Notes: generated from the sequence alone by a model not told the origin. Shown: positions 26,138-34,419, counted from the first letter of the stretch. The stretch: 64,000 bases of DNA from Methylophilus glucosoxydans (GCF_042676145.1 NZ_JBHTJW010000002.1:186001-250000); one strand, 5' to 3'. Numbers and translations are program-made.

Positions 26138-26560
26138 ATGCGAAGGTTGATCTGGATTGGCTTGTTGCTGTGCATGGCGGGGTGTACCGCCCAGCCCAAG
26201 CCTGATGCAAGCTTGTTCAGCCGTATCGGTGGCCTGCCGATGCTGAGCCGCTTGTCGAATCAAACTTTGGATATTGTCAGCAAGGATCCACGTACAGCCC
26301 GCTCATTTGAAGGGGTGAAAATGGTCACGCTTAAACAGAGTCTGACCAATTTTTTATGTGTTAAAACTGGCGGGCAATGTGAGTATGAGGGCGAAACCAT
26401 GAAAAATGCGCATGCCGATGCCCATATCACCATGGCAGAATTCGAAATTATGGTTGAGGTATTGCGGGAGCGCATGGATATCAATGGCGTAGGCACCAAA
26501 GAAAAGAATGAGCTGTTGAAGATACTGGCGCCCATGAAGCGGGACGTGGTCAGTGATTAA
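26138..26560 (+). CDS. Truncated-haemoglobin lipoprotein
   Basis: 140 residues. The N-terminus is a lipoprotein signal, LLLCMAGC, with lipidated Cys16, so the protein is membrane-attached and faces the periplasm. The rest matches the group 1 truncated haemoglobin fold: SLFSRIGGLPML (helix A/B), SKDPRTARSFEGV, then the F-helix region TMKNAHADAHIT with a candidate proximal His, and FEIMVEVLRERM. By eye the usual Phe-Tyr pair at B9/B10 is replaced by Thr-Leu, so ligand binding may differ. The ATG follows GGAGGAAG. The stop overlaps the region just before the cupredoxin gene, suggesting an operon. Confidence 0.85.
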   Translation: MRRLIWIGLLLCMAGCTAQPKPDASLFSRIGGLPMLSRLSNQTLDIVSKDPRTARSFEGVKMVTLKQSLTNFLCVKTGGQCEYEGETMKNAHADAHITMAEFEIMVEVLRERMDINGVGTKEKNELLKILAPMKRDVVSD

Positions 26561-26579
26561 GCTTGCAAAGGATAAGAAG

Positions 26580-27167
26580 ATGCGTTTTTTGAGCAGGCCG
26601 CTGCTTGGCGCAGGACTCTGGTTACTCTGTCTGGGGCTGTCAGCGCACGCCGCGGAAGTGACGCTCATTGTGACGGATGCTGCGGGCCGGCTGGTCACCG
26701 ATGCGGTCGTCGCGTTTTATGACAAGAAAACCCCGGCAATCAGTCCAGCCCCTGGCAAGATCGTGCAAAAAAACAAAATGTTTAACCCCAAGGTAACCGT
26801 AATCCAGACCGGTACCAAGGTGAATTTTCCGAATGAAGATACGGTGAGGCACCATGTCTACTCATTTTCACCTGCCAAAAAATTCGAGCTGAAGTTGTAT
26901 TCCGGCGTGCCAACGGACCCCGTGTTGTTTGATCAGGCGGGATTGGTGACATTAGGATGCAACATTCATGATTCTATGGTAGGGTATATTTATGTCGTCG
27001 ATACCCCGTTTTTTGTCAAAACGGACGACCAAGGCAAGGCCATGATCAAGCTCAGTGATGGTCAATACAGTTATCAAGCCTGGCTACCAGGACAAAATAA
27101 ACCTGGCACAGAACAAAAGGTAAATATTGAAGGGGCCGCAACCGAGCTGAAAATTGCGCTTCCCTAA
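26580..27167 (+). CDS. Periplasmic cupredoxin-like protein ('methylamine utilization' type)
   Basis: 195 residues from ATG 26580, behind AAGGATAAG; an upstream GTG at 26553 would overlap the previous gene and precede the signal peptide. The leader ends SAHA-A near residue 24. The beta-sandwich core carries a likely copper site: His91/His92 (RHHVYSFS), Cys127 (TLGCNIH), His130 and Met133 (HDSMVGYIYV). This spacing resembles plastocyanin-like proteins annotated in methylotrophs as methylamine utilization proteins. It is flanked by the haemoglobin lipoprotein and the GGDEF/EAL gene (12 bp gap) and is probably exported for electron transfer or copper/redox sensing (inference). Confidence 0.85.
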   Translation: MRFLSRPLLGAGLWLLCLGLSAHAAEVTLIVTDAAGRLVTDAVVAFYDKKTPAISPAPGKIVQKNKMFNPKVTVIQTGTKVNFPNEDTVRHHVYSFSPAKKFELKLYSGVPTDPVLFDQAGLVTLGCNIHDSMVGYIYVVDTPFFVKTDDQGKAMIKLSDGQYSYQAWLPGQNKPGTEQKVNIEGAATELKIALP

Positions 27168-27179
27168 CATTCTCACTGC

Positions 27180-29639
27180 ATGATCCAGTTCAAACACATT
27201 CGTTCGCGAATTGCTTTTACATTCTTAACCGTGGTCATTGCCATTCAGTTGGCAGGTCTGGTTCCGCTTAAATACGCCCTGGTAAAACATGCCAACCGCC
27301 TGGCCGAAGAGCAGATGGAGGTCGGCGAACGGGTATTTGTCAATTTGCTGCAACACAACACGCAAAGTCTCAAACAGGCGACGCAAGTGTTGGCCGCGGA
27401 TTATGCCTTTAGGGAAGCCGTTGCCACCAACGATGCGGAAACGATTGCCTCCGCACTGGAAAGCTACCAGGGCCGCATCCATGCTCAGGTCGCCTATTTC
27501 GTCAGTCAAGATGAAGCGATGGTCATCGGCACCCAGGAAAGCGAGTCTGCCATTTCTGGCAGTGCGGCCCATCAGGAGTTTGTACAGGCCATTATCGAGA
27601 ATCAAACCGGCACACTCAAGTTTGAATTGGTGGATGGCAAACCTTATCAGTTGATTGCCGTGCCGGTTAAAGCACCCGAAGTGATCGGCTGGGTAGTGAT
27701 GGGGTTTGCCGTGGATAACCGCCTGGCCGCGCAAATCAAGCAACTGACGCACCTGGATGTCACCTTTGTACAAAAAACCCATCAGCACGATTGGGCGCTG
27801 GTTACGGGGACTGCCAACCACGAACTTTCAAACCTGCTGGTCAAAACCGTTTCCGATGTGTATGCGCAGAAGCTGTCTTTACACAAGGTCGACCTGGATG
27901 GCATTACCTACCATCTTAAAATACGTTCCTTGCATGAAACCAAGGATGAAGCTTTGCTGGTGGTGCTGCAGGGCTCGGTAGAACCTTACCTGCAGGATTT
28001 GAACACGCTGTTTAAAGTGATGATTTTCCTGACCTTGCTTGGTGTGGTCATTTTTGCCGCCTTGATCTGGTATGTCTCGCGCAAAACCACAGAACCGATT
28101 GCGACGCTGGTTAAAAATGCCGATGACATTGCCATGGGCAATTATGACAAGCCAATTCAGGTGACCAGTACGGATGAGATCGGCTTGCTGGCAACCGCCC
28201 TCAACAGCATGCGTGAAGCGGTGTTGCAACGCAGCTTGCGCATCCAGCGTCTGGCATTTAATGATGAGTTGACGGGTCTTTCGAACCGGCTGGCGTTTAC
28301 CCAAGGCGTGCATCAGGCCATGCTGGTCCATGCCCAGACCAATGCCAAGCTGAGTATTCTGGTCATTAATATTCACCGCTTCAAGCCCATCAACCAAACG
28401 CTAGGTCGGGATTTTGGCGATGATTTGCTGCGGCACGTCGGTCAGGTGCTCAAACAGCATGTATTGAGTGAGCAAGACATGGTGGCGCGCCTCGATGCTG
28501 ATGAATTTGCTGTGTTGTTACAACATGCCGATCAGGCGCAAGCCACCCGGTTTGCAGATGCCATCCAACAGGTATTTGAGCAACCGGTGCAGGTGCAGGG
28601 CCAAGCCATTGATGTACAGGCGGGCATGGGGATTGCGCTGTATCCCGAACATGGCATGGACGAAGAGTCTTTACTCAACCACGCCGAGACGGCACTGCAA
28701 GAATCCAGACTCAAAAAGACGCCCTGGATTGTCTACAATACCTCGCTGGAAATTGACCAGTCCGAGACATTGACCCTGATCTCTGACCTCAAGGAAGCCA
28801 TCCAGCAAAACCAGTTATTGCTCTACATCCAGCCCAAGGTCGATGTTTCGACCCGCCGTGCGCTGGGCGGTGAAGCCCTGATCCGTTGGGTGCATCCGCA
28901 AAAAGGCATGATTTTCCCTGACCAGTTTATTCCGTTTGCCGAACAGACCGGTATTATCAGTGACCTCACGCAATGGATGTTGCGCCGCGCCTGCGAAGCG
29001 CTGGCAGACTTTAAAAAACAAGGCTTGCATATCAGCCTGGCGGTGAATCTGTCTACCCGGGACCTCAACAATATGGAGTTGCCGCAACAGATTGCCGATC
29101 TGTTGGCTGCGCATGGCTTGACCACCAAATCACTCAAGCTTGAAATCACCGAAGGCAGCTTGATGCAGGATCCAGAGCGGGCGGAAATTGTGGTGCGCAA
29201 ACTGGCTGCCATGGGGCTGCATCTGGCCATTGATGATTTTGGTACTGGCTACTCCTCGCTGGCTTATTTGCGTCAACTGCCGGTGCAAGAACTTAAAATT
29301 GACCGCTCATTTGTCATGTTTATGGATAAAAACGCCGGCGATGCCAGCATCGTGAAATCGACCATCGATCTGGCGCACAACCTGGGCTTGATCGTGGTGG
29401 CCGAAGGCATAGAAAACGAACTGGTGCTCAACCAGTTGGCCAAGCTCGGTTGCAATGAGGGGCAAGGCTACTTTATTGGCAAGCCCATGCCAGAAAAAGA
29501 CTTTTCGATCTGGCTCGAGCGCTGGCAAGGTCAAAACGACATAGACATTGATATCGGCGATGATTTTAACTATGCCGTCAATCCGCTCGATATCGAGCCG
29601 GCGCCTCAAGACCCCTACACGCTGGATAACCTCAATTAA
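27180..29639 (+). CDS. Membrane-bound c-di-GMP phosphodiesterase (Cache-HAMP-degenerate GGDEF-EAL)
   Basis: 819 residues. A TM helix at about 12-30 is followed by a periplasmic Cache-like sensor (about 35-275), a second TM helix near 280-300, and HAMP around 300-350. The GGDEF domain (about 360-520) is degenerate: the active site reads RLDADEF rather than GGDEF, so cyclase activity is unlikely. The EAL domain (about 540-800) retains EALIRW, VNLST, LEITEGSL, DDFGTGYSSL, KIDRSF and AEGIEN, so it should hydrolyse c-di-GMP. It follows the haemoglobin and cupredoxin genes closely, suggesting that redox, oxygen or NO sensing is linked to c-di-GMP level. Confidence 0.92.
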   Translation: MIQFKHIRSRIAFTFLTVVIAIQLAGLVPLKYALVKHANRLAEEQMEVGERVFVNLLQHNTQSLKQATQVLAADYAFREAVATNDAETIASALESYQGRIHAQVAYFVSQDEAMVIGTQESESAISGSAAHQEFVQAIIENQTGTLKFELVDGKPYQLIAVPVKAPEVIGWVVMGFAVDNRLAAQIKQLTHLDVTFVQKTHQHDWALVTGTANHELSNLLVKTVSDVYAQKLSLHKVDLDGITYHLKIRSLHETKDEALLVVLQGSVEPYLQDLNTLFKVMIFLTLLGVVIFAALIWYVSRKTTEPIATLVKNADDIAMGNYDKPIQVTSTDEIGLLATALNSMREAVLQRSLRIQRLAFNDELTGLSNRLAFTQGVHQAMLVHAQTNAKLSILVINIHRFKPINQTLGRDFGDDLLRHVGQVLKQHVLSEQDMVARLDADEFAVLLQHADQAQATRFADAIQQVFEQPVQVQGQAIDVQAGMGIALYPEHGMDEESLLNHAETALQESRLKKTPWIVYNTSLEIDQSETLTLISDLKEAIQQNQLLLYIQPKVDVSTRRALGGEALIRWVHPQKGMIFPDQFIPFAEQTGIISDLTQWMLRRACEALADFKKQGLHISLAVNLSTRDLNNMELPQQIADLLAAHGLTTKSLKLEITEGSLMQDPERAEIVVRKLAAMGLHLAIDDFGTGYSSLAYLRQLPVQELKIDRSFVMFMDKNAGDASIVKSTIDLAHNLGLIVVAEGIENELVLNQLAKLGCNEGQGYFIGKPMPEKDFSIWLERWQGQNDIDIDIGDDFNYAVNPLDIEPAPQDPYTLDNLN

Positions 29640-29779
29640 TTCAATGCTGTGCACCAGGCCTTGATTTCAAGGCAATTGGCCTGTCTATAAGAATTATTTA
29701 TTAATTAAATAAAATAATTCAATTTTATTTAAAAATAAAAGCGTTTTATCATGCACTTCATACATTAAAGGAGCGCAAG

Positions 29780-29851
29780 ATGAGCCAAATCAGAATGCAC
29801 AAGAAAGCCAACTTCATCATTCACTACATGATGCAGTGGCTGAACAAATAA
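29780..29851 (+). CDS. 23-residue peptide of unknown function
   Basis: ATG 29780 follows AAAGGAGCG, a strong ribosome site with spacing of about 6. The peptide starts MSQIRMHKKANF and ends IIHYMMQWLNK: a basic N-terminal third, then an amphipathic/hydrophobic stretch with aromatic Phe, Tyr and Trp. It is the same length as PqqA and also ends in NK, but lacks the Glu-X3-Tyr crosslink pair, so it is not PqqA. The leader upstream (29690-29750) is very AT-rich. It lies 51 bp before the ohrR-type gene. It may be a regulatory or membrane-active mini-protein, or a translated leader; evidence is limited to the ribosome site and clean frame. Confidence 0.5.
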   Translation: MSQIRMHKKANFIIHYMMQWLNK

Positions 29852-29871
29852 GATTAAAAAGTTGTTGAAAA

Positions 29872-29897
29872 TATAATAGCACGCGATTTATAATCGC
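29872..29897 (+). promoter_or_regulatory. -10 box and dyad in front of the OhrR-type gene
   Basis: TATAAT at 29872-29877 is a consensus -10 with no good -35. GCGATT-TAT-AATCGC at 29883-29897 is a perfect inverted repeat just downstream, ideally placed for autorepression. GCGATTTA recurs at 30395-30402 before the catalase-like gene. Confidence 0.5.
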
Positions 29898-29902
29898 AGC
29901 AT

Positions 29903-30355
29903 ATGAATAATTCTGCATCAACCCAAACGCCATTGCTTAATGAGCAGTTATGTTTCTCTGTGTATTCGCTGTCGCTGGCGATTAACAAAGTATATCGCCC
30001 ACTGCTCAAGACATTGGAATTAACCTATCCGCAGTATTTGGTCATGATGGTGTTATGGGAGAGCGATCAGCGTACCGTCAGTGATATTGGTGAGCAGTTG
30101 TTTCTGGATTCGGCAACGCTGACCCCTTTGTTGAAAAGGCTGGAAGCTGCTGAATTTTTGCAGCGTGTGCGCTCGACCGAAGATGAAAGGCAAGTGATTA
30201 TCTGCCTGACGCAGACCGGCCGTCAGCTGAGGCTGAAGGCCGCCGGGATTATGGATGACATGTTGTGTGCCATGGGCTGTTCATTGCAAGAGGTCGGTGA
30301 GTTACGCGAGCGCTTAAACGCGCTGCGCAACCATTTGATTCAGCATCAAGCGTAG
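29903..30355 (+). CDS. ohrR: MarR-family peroxide-sensing repressor, OhrR type
   Basis: 150 residues. LNEQLCFSVYSLSLAINKVYRPLL at the N-terminus contains Cys17, the reactive cysteine position of OhrR, within the conserved LCF(A/S)xYS motif. The winged-helix follows: TVSDIGEQLFLDSATLTPLLKRLEAAEFL with a recognition helix, then RSTEDERQVIICLTQTG as the wing. OhrR repressors lose DNA binding when this Cys is oxidised by organic hydroperoxides. The catalase-like gene starts 86 bp downstream on the same strand and is the likely target. Confidence 0.85.
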   Translation: MNNSASTQTPLLNEQLCFSVYSLSLAINKVYRPLLKTLELTYPQYLVMMVLWESDQRTVSDIGEQLFLDSATLTPLLKRLEAAEFLQRVRSTEDERQVIICLTQTGRQLRLKAAGIMDDMLCAMGCSLQEVGELRERLNALRNHLIQHQA

Positions 30356-30359
30356 TAAA

Positions 30360-30402
30360 CATAAACAAATGGTTTATGGTGTTTTAAGTAGTGTGCGATT
30401 TA
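30360..30402 (+). promoter_or_regulatory. Dyad and shared half-site before the catalase-like gene
   Basis: CATAAAC-AAATG-GTTTATG (30360-30378) is a perfect 7-bp inverted repeat. GCGATTTA at 30395-30402 repeats the half-site seen in front of the OhrR-type gene. It may be a second operator; alternatively the dyad is a weak terminator after ohrR. Confidence 0.35.
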
Positions 30403-30440
30403 ATTTTAAACAATATGAATTTTCATAGAAAGGATTCAAC

Positions 30441-31433
30441 ATGAAGATACAAGCGTTAGTTGCCGTGTTATTTGCCACAGCATTGACTGTCTCCAGCCCG
30501 TCGGTATTTGCAGAGGAAAAACCGGTGACCGAACAATTGGTGGACACCTTGACCACTTTATCCGGCGGCCCCCATGCCGGCTACCGCGCCAACCATGCCA
30601 AAGGCGTGATGGTGGAGGGGACATTTACCCCTTCTGCACAGGCGGCTTCGGTCAGTAAAGCAACACACTTCCAAAAGGCAACGCCGGTGTTGGTCCGCTA
30701 CTCGAATGCCACCGGCGTGCCAAATATTCCGGATGCCAATGGCAATGCGTTTCCTAAAGGCATTGCGATCCGCTTTCAATTACCGGATGGCACCGCAACG
30801 GATATCGTCAGTATCTCGGTAAATGCTTTTCCAACGGCGACGCCAGAAGACTTTCTGGGCTTGCTCAATGCCGTGCGTGACTCTCAGGGCAGTACGGCCA
30901 AGCCTAGCCCAGTCGAGCAGTTTTTAGGCAGCCATCCAGCTGCACTCAAATTTGTGACCACACCCAAACCGGCGCCTGTGAGTTTTGCGACGCAACCTTT
31001 TTATGGCGTGAACGCGTTTGAGTTTACCAATGCTGCAGGTAAAACCGTCTTTGGCCGGTACCAGATTGTGCCCGTGGCCGGCGCCAAATTTTTGAGCCAG
31101 GAAGCGGCTGACAAAGCTGCACCTGACTACCTGATGACCGATATTGTCGAGCGTGTAAAAACAGGCGCGGTGCAATATAAATTATTGCTGCAACTGGCTG
31201 AAGCCGGGGATGAAGTCAACAATGCGACCGTCGTTTGGCCGGACAGCCGCAAGGTGATTGAGTTAGGAACACTGACCTTGAATAAGGCTGTGGCAGACAG
31301 TAAAGCGGCTGAAAAGCCCATCATGTTCAATCCGCTACAGCTGACAGACGGCATTGCGCCTAGCAAAGATCCTATTTTGCTGGCCAGACCAGCGGCTTAT
31401 GCCGTCAGTTATGGCAGAAGATTGGCGCATTAA
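30441..31433 (+). CDS. Periplasmic catalase-family peroxidase (SrpA-like)
   Basis: 330 residues with a signal peptide ending VFAEE (about residue 24). It is a short catalase-fold heme peroxidase: GPHAGYRANHAKGVMVEGTF contains the distal His, VRYSNATG and FPKGIAIRFQLPDG follow, and RPAAYAVSYGRRL near the C-terminus supplies the proximal heme-ligating Tyr region. It lacks the long extra regions of true catalases, like SrpA. It should remove hydrogen or organic peroxides in the periplasm. The ATG follows GAAAGGA. The OhrR-type gene upstream fits peroxide control. A strong hairpin terminator follows. Confidence 0.9.
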   Translation: MKIQALVAVLFATALTVSSPSVFAEEKPVTEQLVDTLTTLSGGPHAGYRANHAKGVMVEGTFTPSAQAASVSKATHFQKATPVLVRYSNATGVPNIPDANGNAFPKGIAIRFQLPDGTATDIVSISVNAFPTATPEDFLGLLNAVRDSQGSTAKPSPVEQFLGSHPAALKFVTTPKPAPVSFATQPFYGVNAFEFTNAAGKTVFGRYQIVPVAGAKFLSQEAADKAAPDYLMTDIVERVKTGAVQYKLLLQLAEAGDEVNNATVVWPDSRKVIELGTLTLNKAVADSKAAEKPIMFNPLQLTDGIAPSKDPILLARPAAYAVSYGRRLAH

Positions 31434-31466
31434 GCTTATTCAGCAAAGCATGGCGAGCTGAATCTG

Positions 31467-31508
31467 AAACGGCGTTGTTTGCGTGAGCAAACCGCGCCGT
31501 TTGCTTTT
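31467..31508. terminator. Bidirectional hairpin between the catalase-like gene and msrB
   Basis: AAACGGCGTTGTTTGC pairs with GCAAACCGCGCCGTTT around a GTGA loop, with one two-base internal mismatch, and is followed by GCTTTTAA. It lies between convergent stops at 31433 and 31521. Confidence 0.75.
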
Positions 31509-31520
31509 AACGCCGGCCAA

Positions 31521-31976
31521 CTACTGGGCGACAAATGCAATCGCTTTGCCATTAATGCAATAGCGCAGTCCACTCTCTGTTTTGCCATCGGGGAAGACGT
31601 GGCCCAAATGCGCATCACACACATTGCACTTCACTTCTACGCGTTGCATGCCATGGCTATCGTCGGCGTAATAAGCAATCGCATTCTTTGCAAGGGGCTG
31701 GTCAAAGGAAGGCCAACCTGAGGCAGAGTCAAACTTTTGGCTAGAATCAAACAGCGTTTGCGCGCAACAGGCGCAGGCATAGCGCCCTGGCGTAAACGCC
31801 ACACACATTTCTGATGAAAACGGCCGCTCGGTGGCACTTAAACGTGTAATGGCAAACACCTCTTCATCCAAAATCTCTCGCCAGGCACGCACGGATTTTT
31901 GCAATTTGCGTTCTGGGGGCAGATTCCCTTCGCGCGAGAGTTTAAGTATATCTTTCCATTTAAGCATGGTATCCAT
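31521..31976 (-). CDS. msrB: Peptide-methionine (R)-S-oxide reductase MsrB
   Basis: 151 residues, cytoplasmic. The zinc site is two CXXC motifs (CACC in RYACACCAQTLF, and CNVC), the fold motif is SASGWPSF, and the catalytic Cys is in SGLRYCINGKAI near the C-terminus. The enzyme repairs methionine-R-sulfoxide using thioredoxin. The N-terminus is slightly longer than usual (MDTMLKWKDIL); a start at the second Met is possible. Location next to the peroxidase and OhrR-type genes makes an oxidative-stress cluster. Confidence 0.94.
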   Translation of the reverse strand: MDTMLKWKDILKLSREGNLPPERKLQKSVRAWREILDEEVFAITRLSATERPFSSEMCVAFTPGRYACACCAQTLFDSSQKFDSASGWPSFDQPLAKNAIAYYADDSHGMQRVEVKCNVCDAHLGHVFPDGKTESGLRYCINGKAIAFVAQ

Positions 31977-32122
31977 CCATCAATTTCCAACCCGGTGACT
32001 TGTTACTGTTGAAGGTTCTCATCTTGTTTAGCACTGGGAAAACGGCGTTAAATCATGCATTTCCATGTCTTATCGCCACATTTGCTGCCAGCACTGACAG
32101 ATAAACTACAAACTATCGAGTA

Positions 32123-32153
32123 TATCACTGGTGTGATAGTTCACCAGATGGGA
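32123..32153 (+). promoter_or_regulatory. Two mutually exclusive hairpins in the bestrophin leader
   Basis: TATCAC-TGGT-GTGATA (32123-32138) and CTGGTG-N8-CACCAG (32128-32147) share bases and cannot form together. The ribosome site GGGAG at 32150 follows directly. Either a transcription-factor dyad or a leader switch; no factor is identified. Confidence 0.3.
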
Positions 32154-32161
32154 GACATGCC

Positions 32162-33082
32162 TTGATTGTTAGACCAAGACCGCACTTGTTTGAACTGTTT
32201 TTTATCATCAAAGGTTCTATCGTGCTCAAGATCATGCCGCTGCTGACATTTGTAGCAACACTGTCAGCCATCGTGGTCTCGATTTATACCTTAAAGCCCG
32301 ACTGGTTACCCAAGTTTGATGGCGGGCCGTTCGCCTTGCTTGGCATCACGCTGTCTATTTTTCTCGCCTTTAGAAACAACGCCTGCTATGAGCGCTGGTG
32401 GGAGGCGAGAAAGGTGTGGGGTGAGTTGATGCTCACCGCGAGAAACCTGGCACGCTTGAGCCAGATACTGGATACCCAGGGTGAACTCAGTGCCGCCCGC
32501 AAGCAATTGCTGGAATGCAATATTGCTTACGCGCACGCGTTGCTGAAGCAGCTGCGTCCAGGGGATCAACTGCCACGGATCAAGCAACTGTTAGCCGAGC
32601 CCGTGGCAGAAGCATACTTGCAGAGCAAAAATCCGCCAGAAGTCATTTTACGTGCCATGGAGCGCATCCTGATTCAGGCATTGGCGGAGGGCCGCATCCA
32701 GCCTATACAGTTTAATTTGCTCGAAGAATTGATTCAGAAGCTGGCGGCAACGCAAGCCGCCTGTGAACGGATCCAGAACACGCCGATTCCGTTTGGCTAC
32801 ACCTTATTGTTGCACCGCACCGCCTATACTTTTTGTTTTTTGATGCCCTTTTGTTTTGCCAATACCCTGGGCTGGGCCACGCCGTTTGTGACTGCATTGG
32901 CAGCTTATACCCTGTTTGGACTCGATGCCCTCGGTAATGAACTCGAAGAGCCTTTTGCCCCGATTGCCAATGCGCTGCCGATCAACGCGCTGACTGAAGT
33001 CATAGACATTGAGCTCATGGAAGCCTTGGGGCAAAGTGATTTGCCCGCGTTGCCGACCGCCAAAGAGTTTGTACTGATGTAA
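32162..33082 (+). CDS. Bestrophin-family (YneE-type) membrane protein
   Basis: 306 residues from TTG 32162, behind GGGAGA; an ATG four bases earlier is out of frame. The start MIVRPRPHLFELFFIIKGSI and the motifs FLAFRNNACYERWWEARKVWGEL and FGLDALGNELEEPF are the signature of bacterial bestrophins, pentameric ion channels of the inner membrane. TM helices are near residues 20-42, 55-72, 215-240 and 243-262. It stands alone between msrB and dadA, convergent with dadA. Confidence 0.9.
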   Translation: MIVRPRPHLFELFFIIKGSIVLKIMPLLTFVATLSAIVVSIYTLKPDWLPKFDGGPFALLGITLSIFLAFRNNACYERWWEARKVWGELMLTARNLARLSQILDTQGELSAARKQLLECNIAYAHALLKQLRPGDQLPRIKQLLAEPVAEAYLQSKNPPEVILRAMERILIQALAEGRIQPIQFNLLEELIQKLAATQAACERIQNTPIPFGYTLLLHRTAYTFCFLMPFCFANTLGWATPFVTALAAYTLFGLDALGNELEEPFAPIANALPINALTEVIDIELMEALGQSDLPALPTAKEFVLM

Positions 33083-33099
33083 GTGCACAGACGATTTCT

Positions 33100-33123
33100 C
33101 TACTGAGTGATTTTACTCAGTAG
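33100..33123. terminator. 9-bp perfect hairpin between convergent bestrophin and dadA
   Basis: CTACTGAGT-GATTTT-ACTCAGTAG. No long T-tract on either side, so termination is plausible but not certain. Confidence 0.5.
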
Positions 33124-33147
33124 CAGCGATGGATTGGGTGACCGCTG

Positions 33148-34419
33148 CTAGAGATAGCGGGAAAGTTGCAGGTCTTGCGTCTCGATGGCCGGTGTCTCCT
33201 GCGCCATCAAATCGGCCAGTACTTGCCCGGAGCCGCAAGCCATGGTCCAACCCAGCGTGCCGTGCCCAGTATTGAGCCACACATTGGGGTAAGCCGCGCT
33301 TGCCTGGCCGATCAGCGGCGTGCCATCCGGGGTCATGGGGCGCAGCCCCGTCCAGAATTGCGCTTGTGCGACATCCCCGGCATACGGGAACAAGCCGTTG
33401 AATACAAATTCCAGCGTGGCCCTGCGGCTTGGGTTGAGGCTTAAATCAAACCCATGCAATTCCGCCATCCCGCCCACCCGGATGCGCTGATCAAAGCGCG
33501 TAATGGCTACCTTGTAAGTCTCATCCATCACGGTGGACACGGGGGCGGCTGCAGCGTTGATCAGGGGCACGGTCAAAGAATAGCCTTTTACGGGATAGAC
33601 CGGCAGATTGAGTCCCAACGCCTGCGAAAGTTGGCGCGAGTAGCTGCCAAGGGCGACCACATAATGGTCTGCCTGCAATACTTCTACGCCACTTGCCGTT
33701 TGCACCTCTACGCCAAGCAACTGGCTTTGCTGTGTCAGTAAGCGGTGTATTTGTGTTTCTTGTCTGAACTTCACCCCAAGCGCTTGCGCCTTGGCTGCCA
33801 GTTGCGTGGTAAATAGCTGGCAATCCCCGGTTTCATCCCCAGGCAGATACAACCCACCCAGCAACGCATCTTGTACGTGAATCAGGGCAGGTTCAATGCG
33901 TACACAGCCTGCCGCATCCAAATGCTCAAACGGCACGCCCATGCGTTCAAGTACGGCAATATCCTTGGCTTCGGCGGCGAGTTGTTTTTTGGTGCGGAAT
34001 ACCTGTAAGGTCCCTTGACTGCGTTGCTCATAATGCAAGCCCGTCTCTGCACGCAAACGACGCAGACAATCGCGGCTATACTCAGCCAGACGCACCATGC
34101 GCGATTTATTCAATTCATAACGTTCGAAGGAGCAATTGCTTAAAAACTGTGCAATCCATTGACATTGCCAACGCGTGAAATCCGGTTTGAGTGAGAGTGG
34201 CGCATGGCGCTGAAACAGCCATTTAAGCGCCTTGAGGGGCACATCCGGGCTGGCCCAAGGGGCGGAATAACCCGGTGAAATTTGCCCTGCATTGGCAAAA
34301 CTGGTCTCCAGGGCGACCGCTGGTTGACGGTCTATGACCGTGACTTCAAAGCCTTTTAACGCCAGATAATAAGCGCTTGTCACGCCTATCACCCCGGAAC
34401 CCAGCACTAAGACCCGCAT
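33148..34419 (-). CDS. dadA: D-amino acid dehydrogenase, FAD-dependent (DadA)
   Basis: 423 residues. N-terminal dinucleotide-binding motif GSGVIGVTSAYYLALKGFEV, then ETSFANAGQISPGYSAPWASPDVP, diagnostic of DadA; LRPMTPDGTPLIGQ and NTGHGTLGWTMACGSG close the FAD site. It oxidises D-amino acids, mainly D-alanine, to keto acids at the inner membrane and feeds electrons to the respiratory chain. No alanine racemase gene accompanies it. About 118 bp of gene-free sequence separates its start from the gshB stop. Confidence 0.94.
   Translation of the reverse strand: MRVLVLGSGVIGVTSAYYLALKGFEVTVIDRQPAVALETSFANAGQISPGYSAPWASPDVPLKALKWLFQRHAPLSLKPDFTRWQCQWIAQFLSNCSFERYELNKSRMVRLAEYSRDCLRRLRAETGLHYEQRSQGTLQVFRTKKQLAAEAKDIAVLERMGVPFEHLDAAGCVRIEPALIHVQDALLGGLYLPGDETGDCQLFTTQLAAKAQALGVKFRQETQIHRLLTQQSQLLGVEVQTASGVEVLQADHYVVALGSYSRQLSQALGLNLPVYPVKGYSLTVPLINAAAAPVSTVMDETYKVAITRFDQRIRVGGMAELHGFDLSLNPSRRATLEFVFNGLFPYAGDVAQAQFWTGLRPMTPDGTPLIGQASAAYPNVWLNTGHGTLGWTMACGSGQVLADLMAQETPAIETQDLQLSRYL

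Noticed and set aside
29780..29851. Second pqqA copy
   Set aside because: Length and C-terminal NK match PqqA, but the essential Glu-X3-Tyr pair and the MWTKP start are absent.
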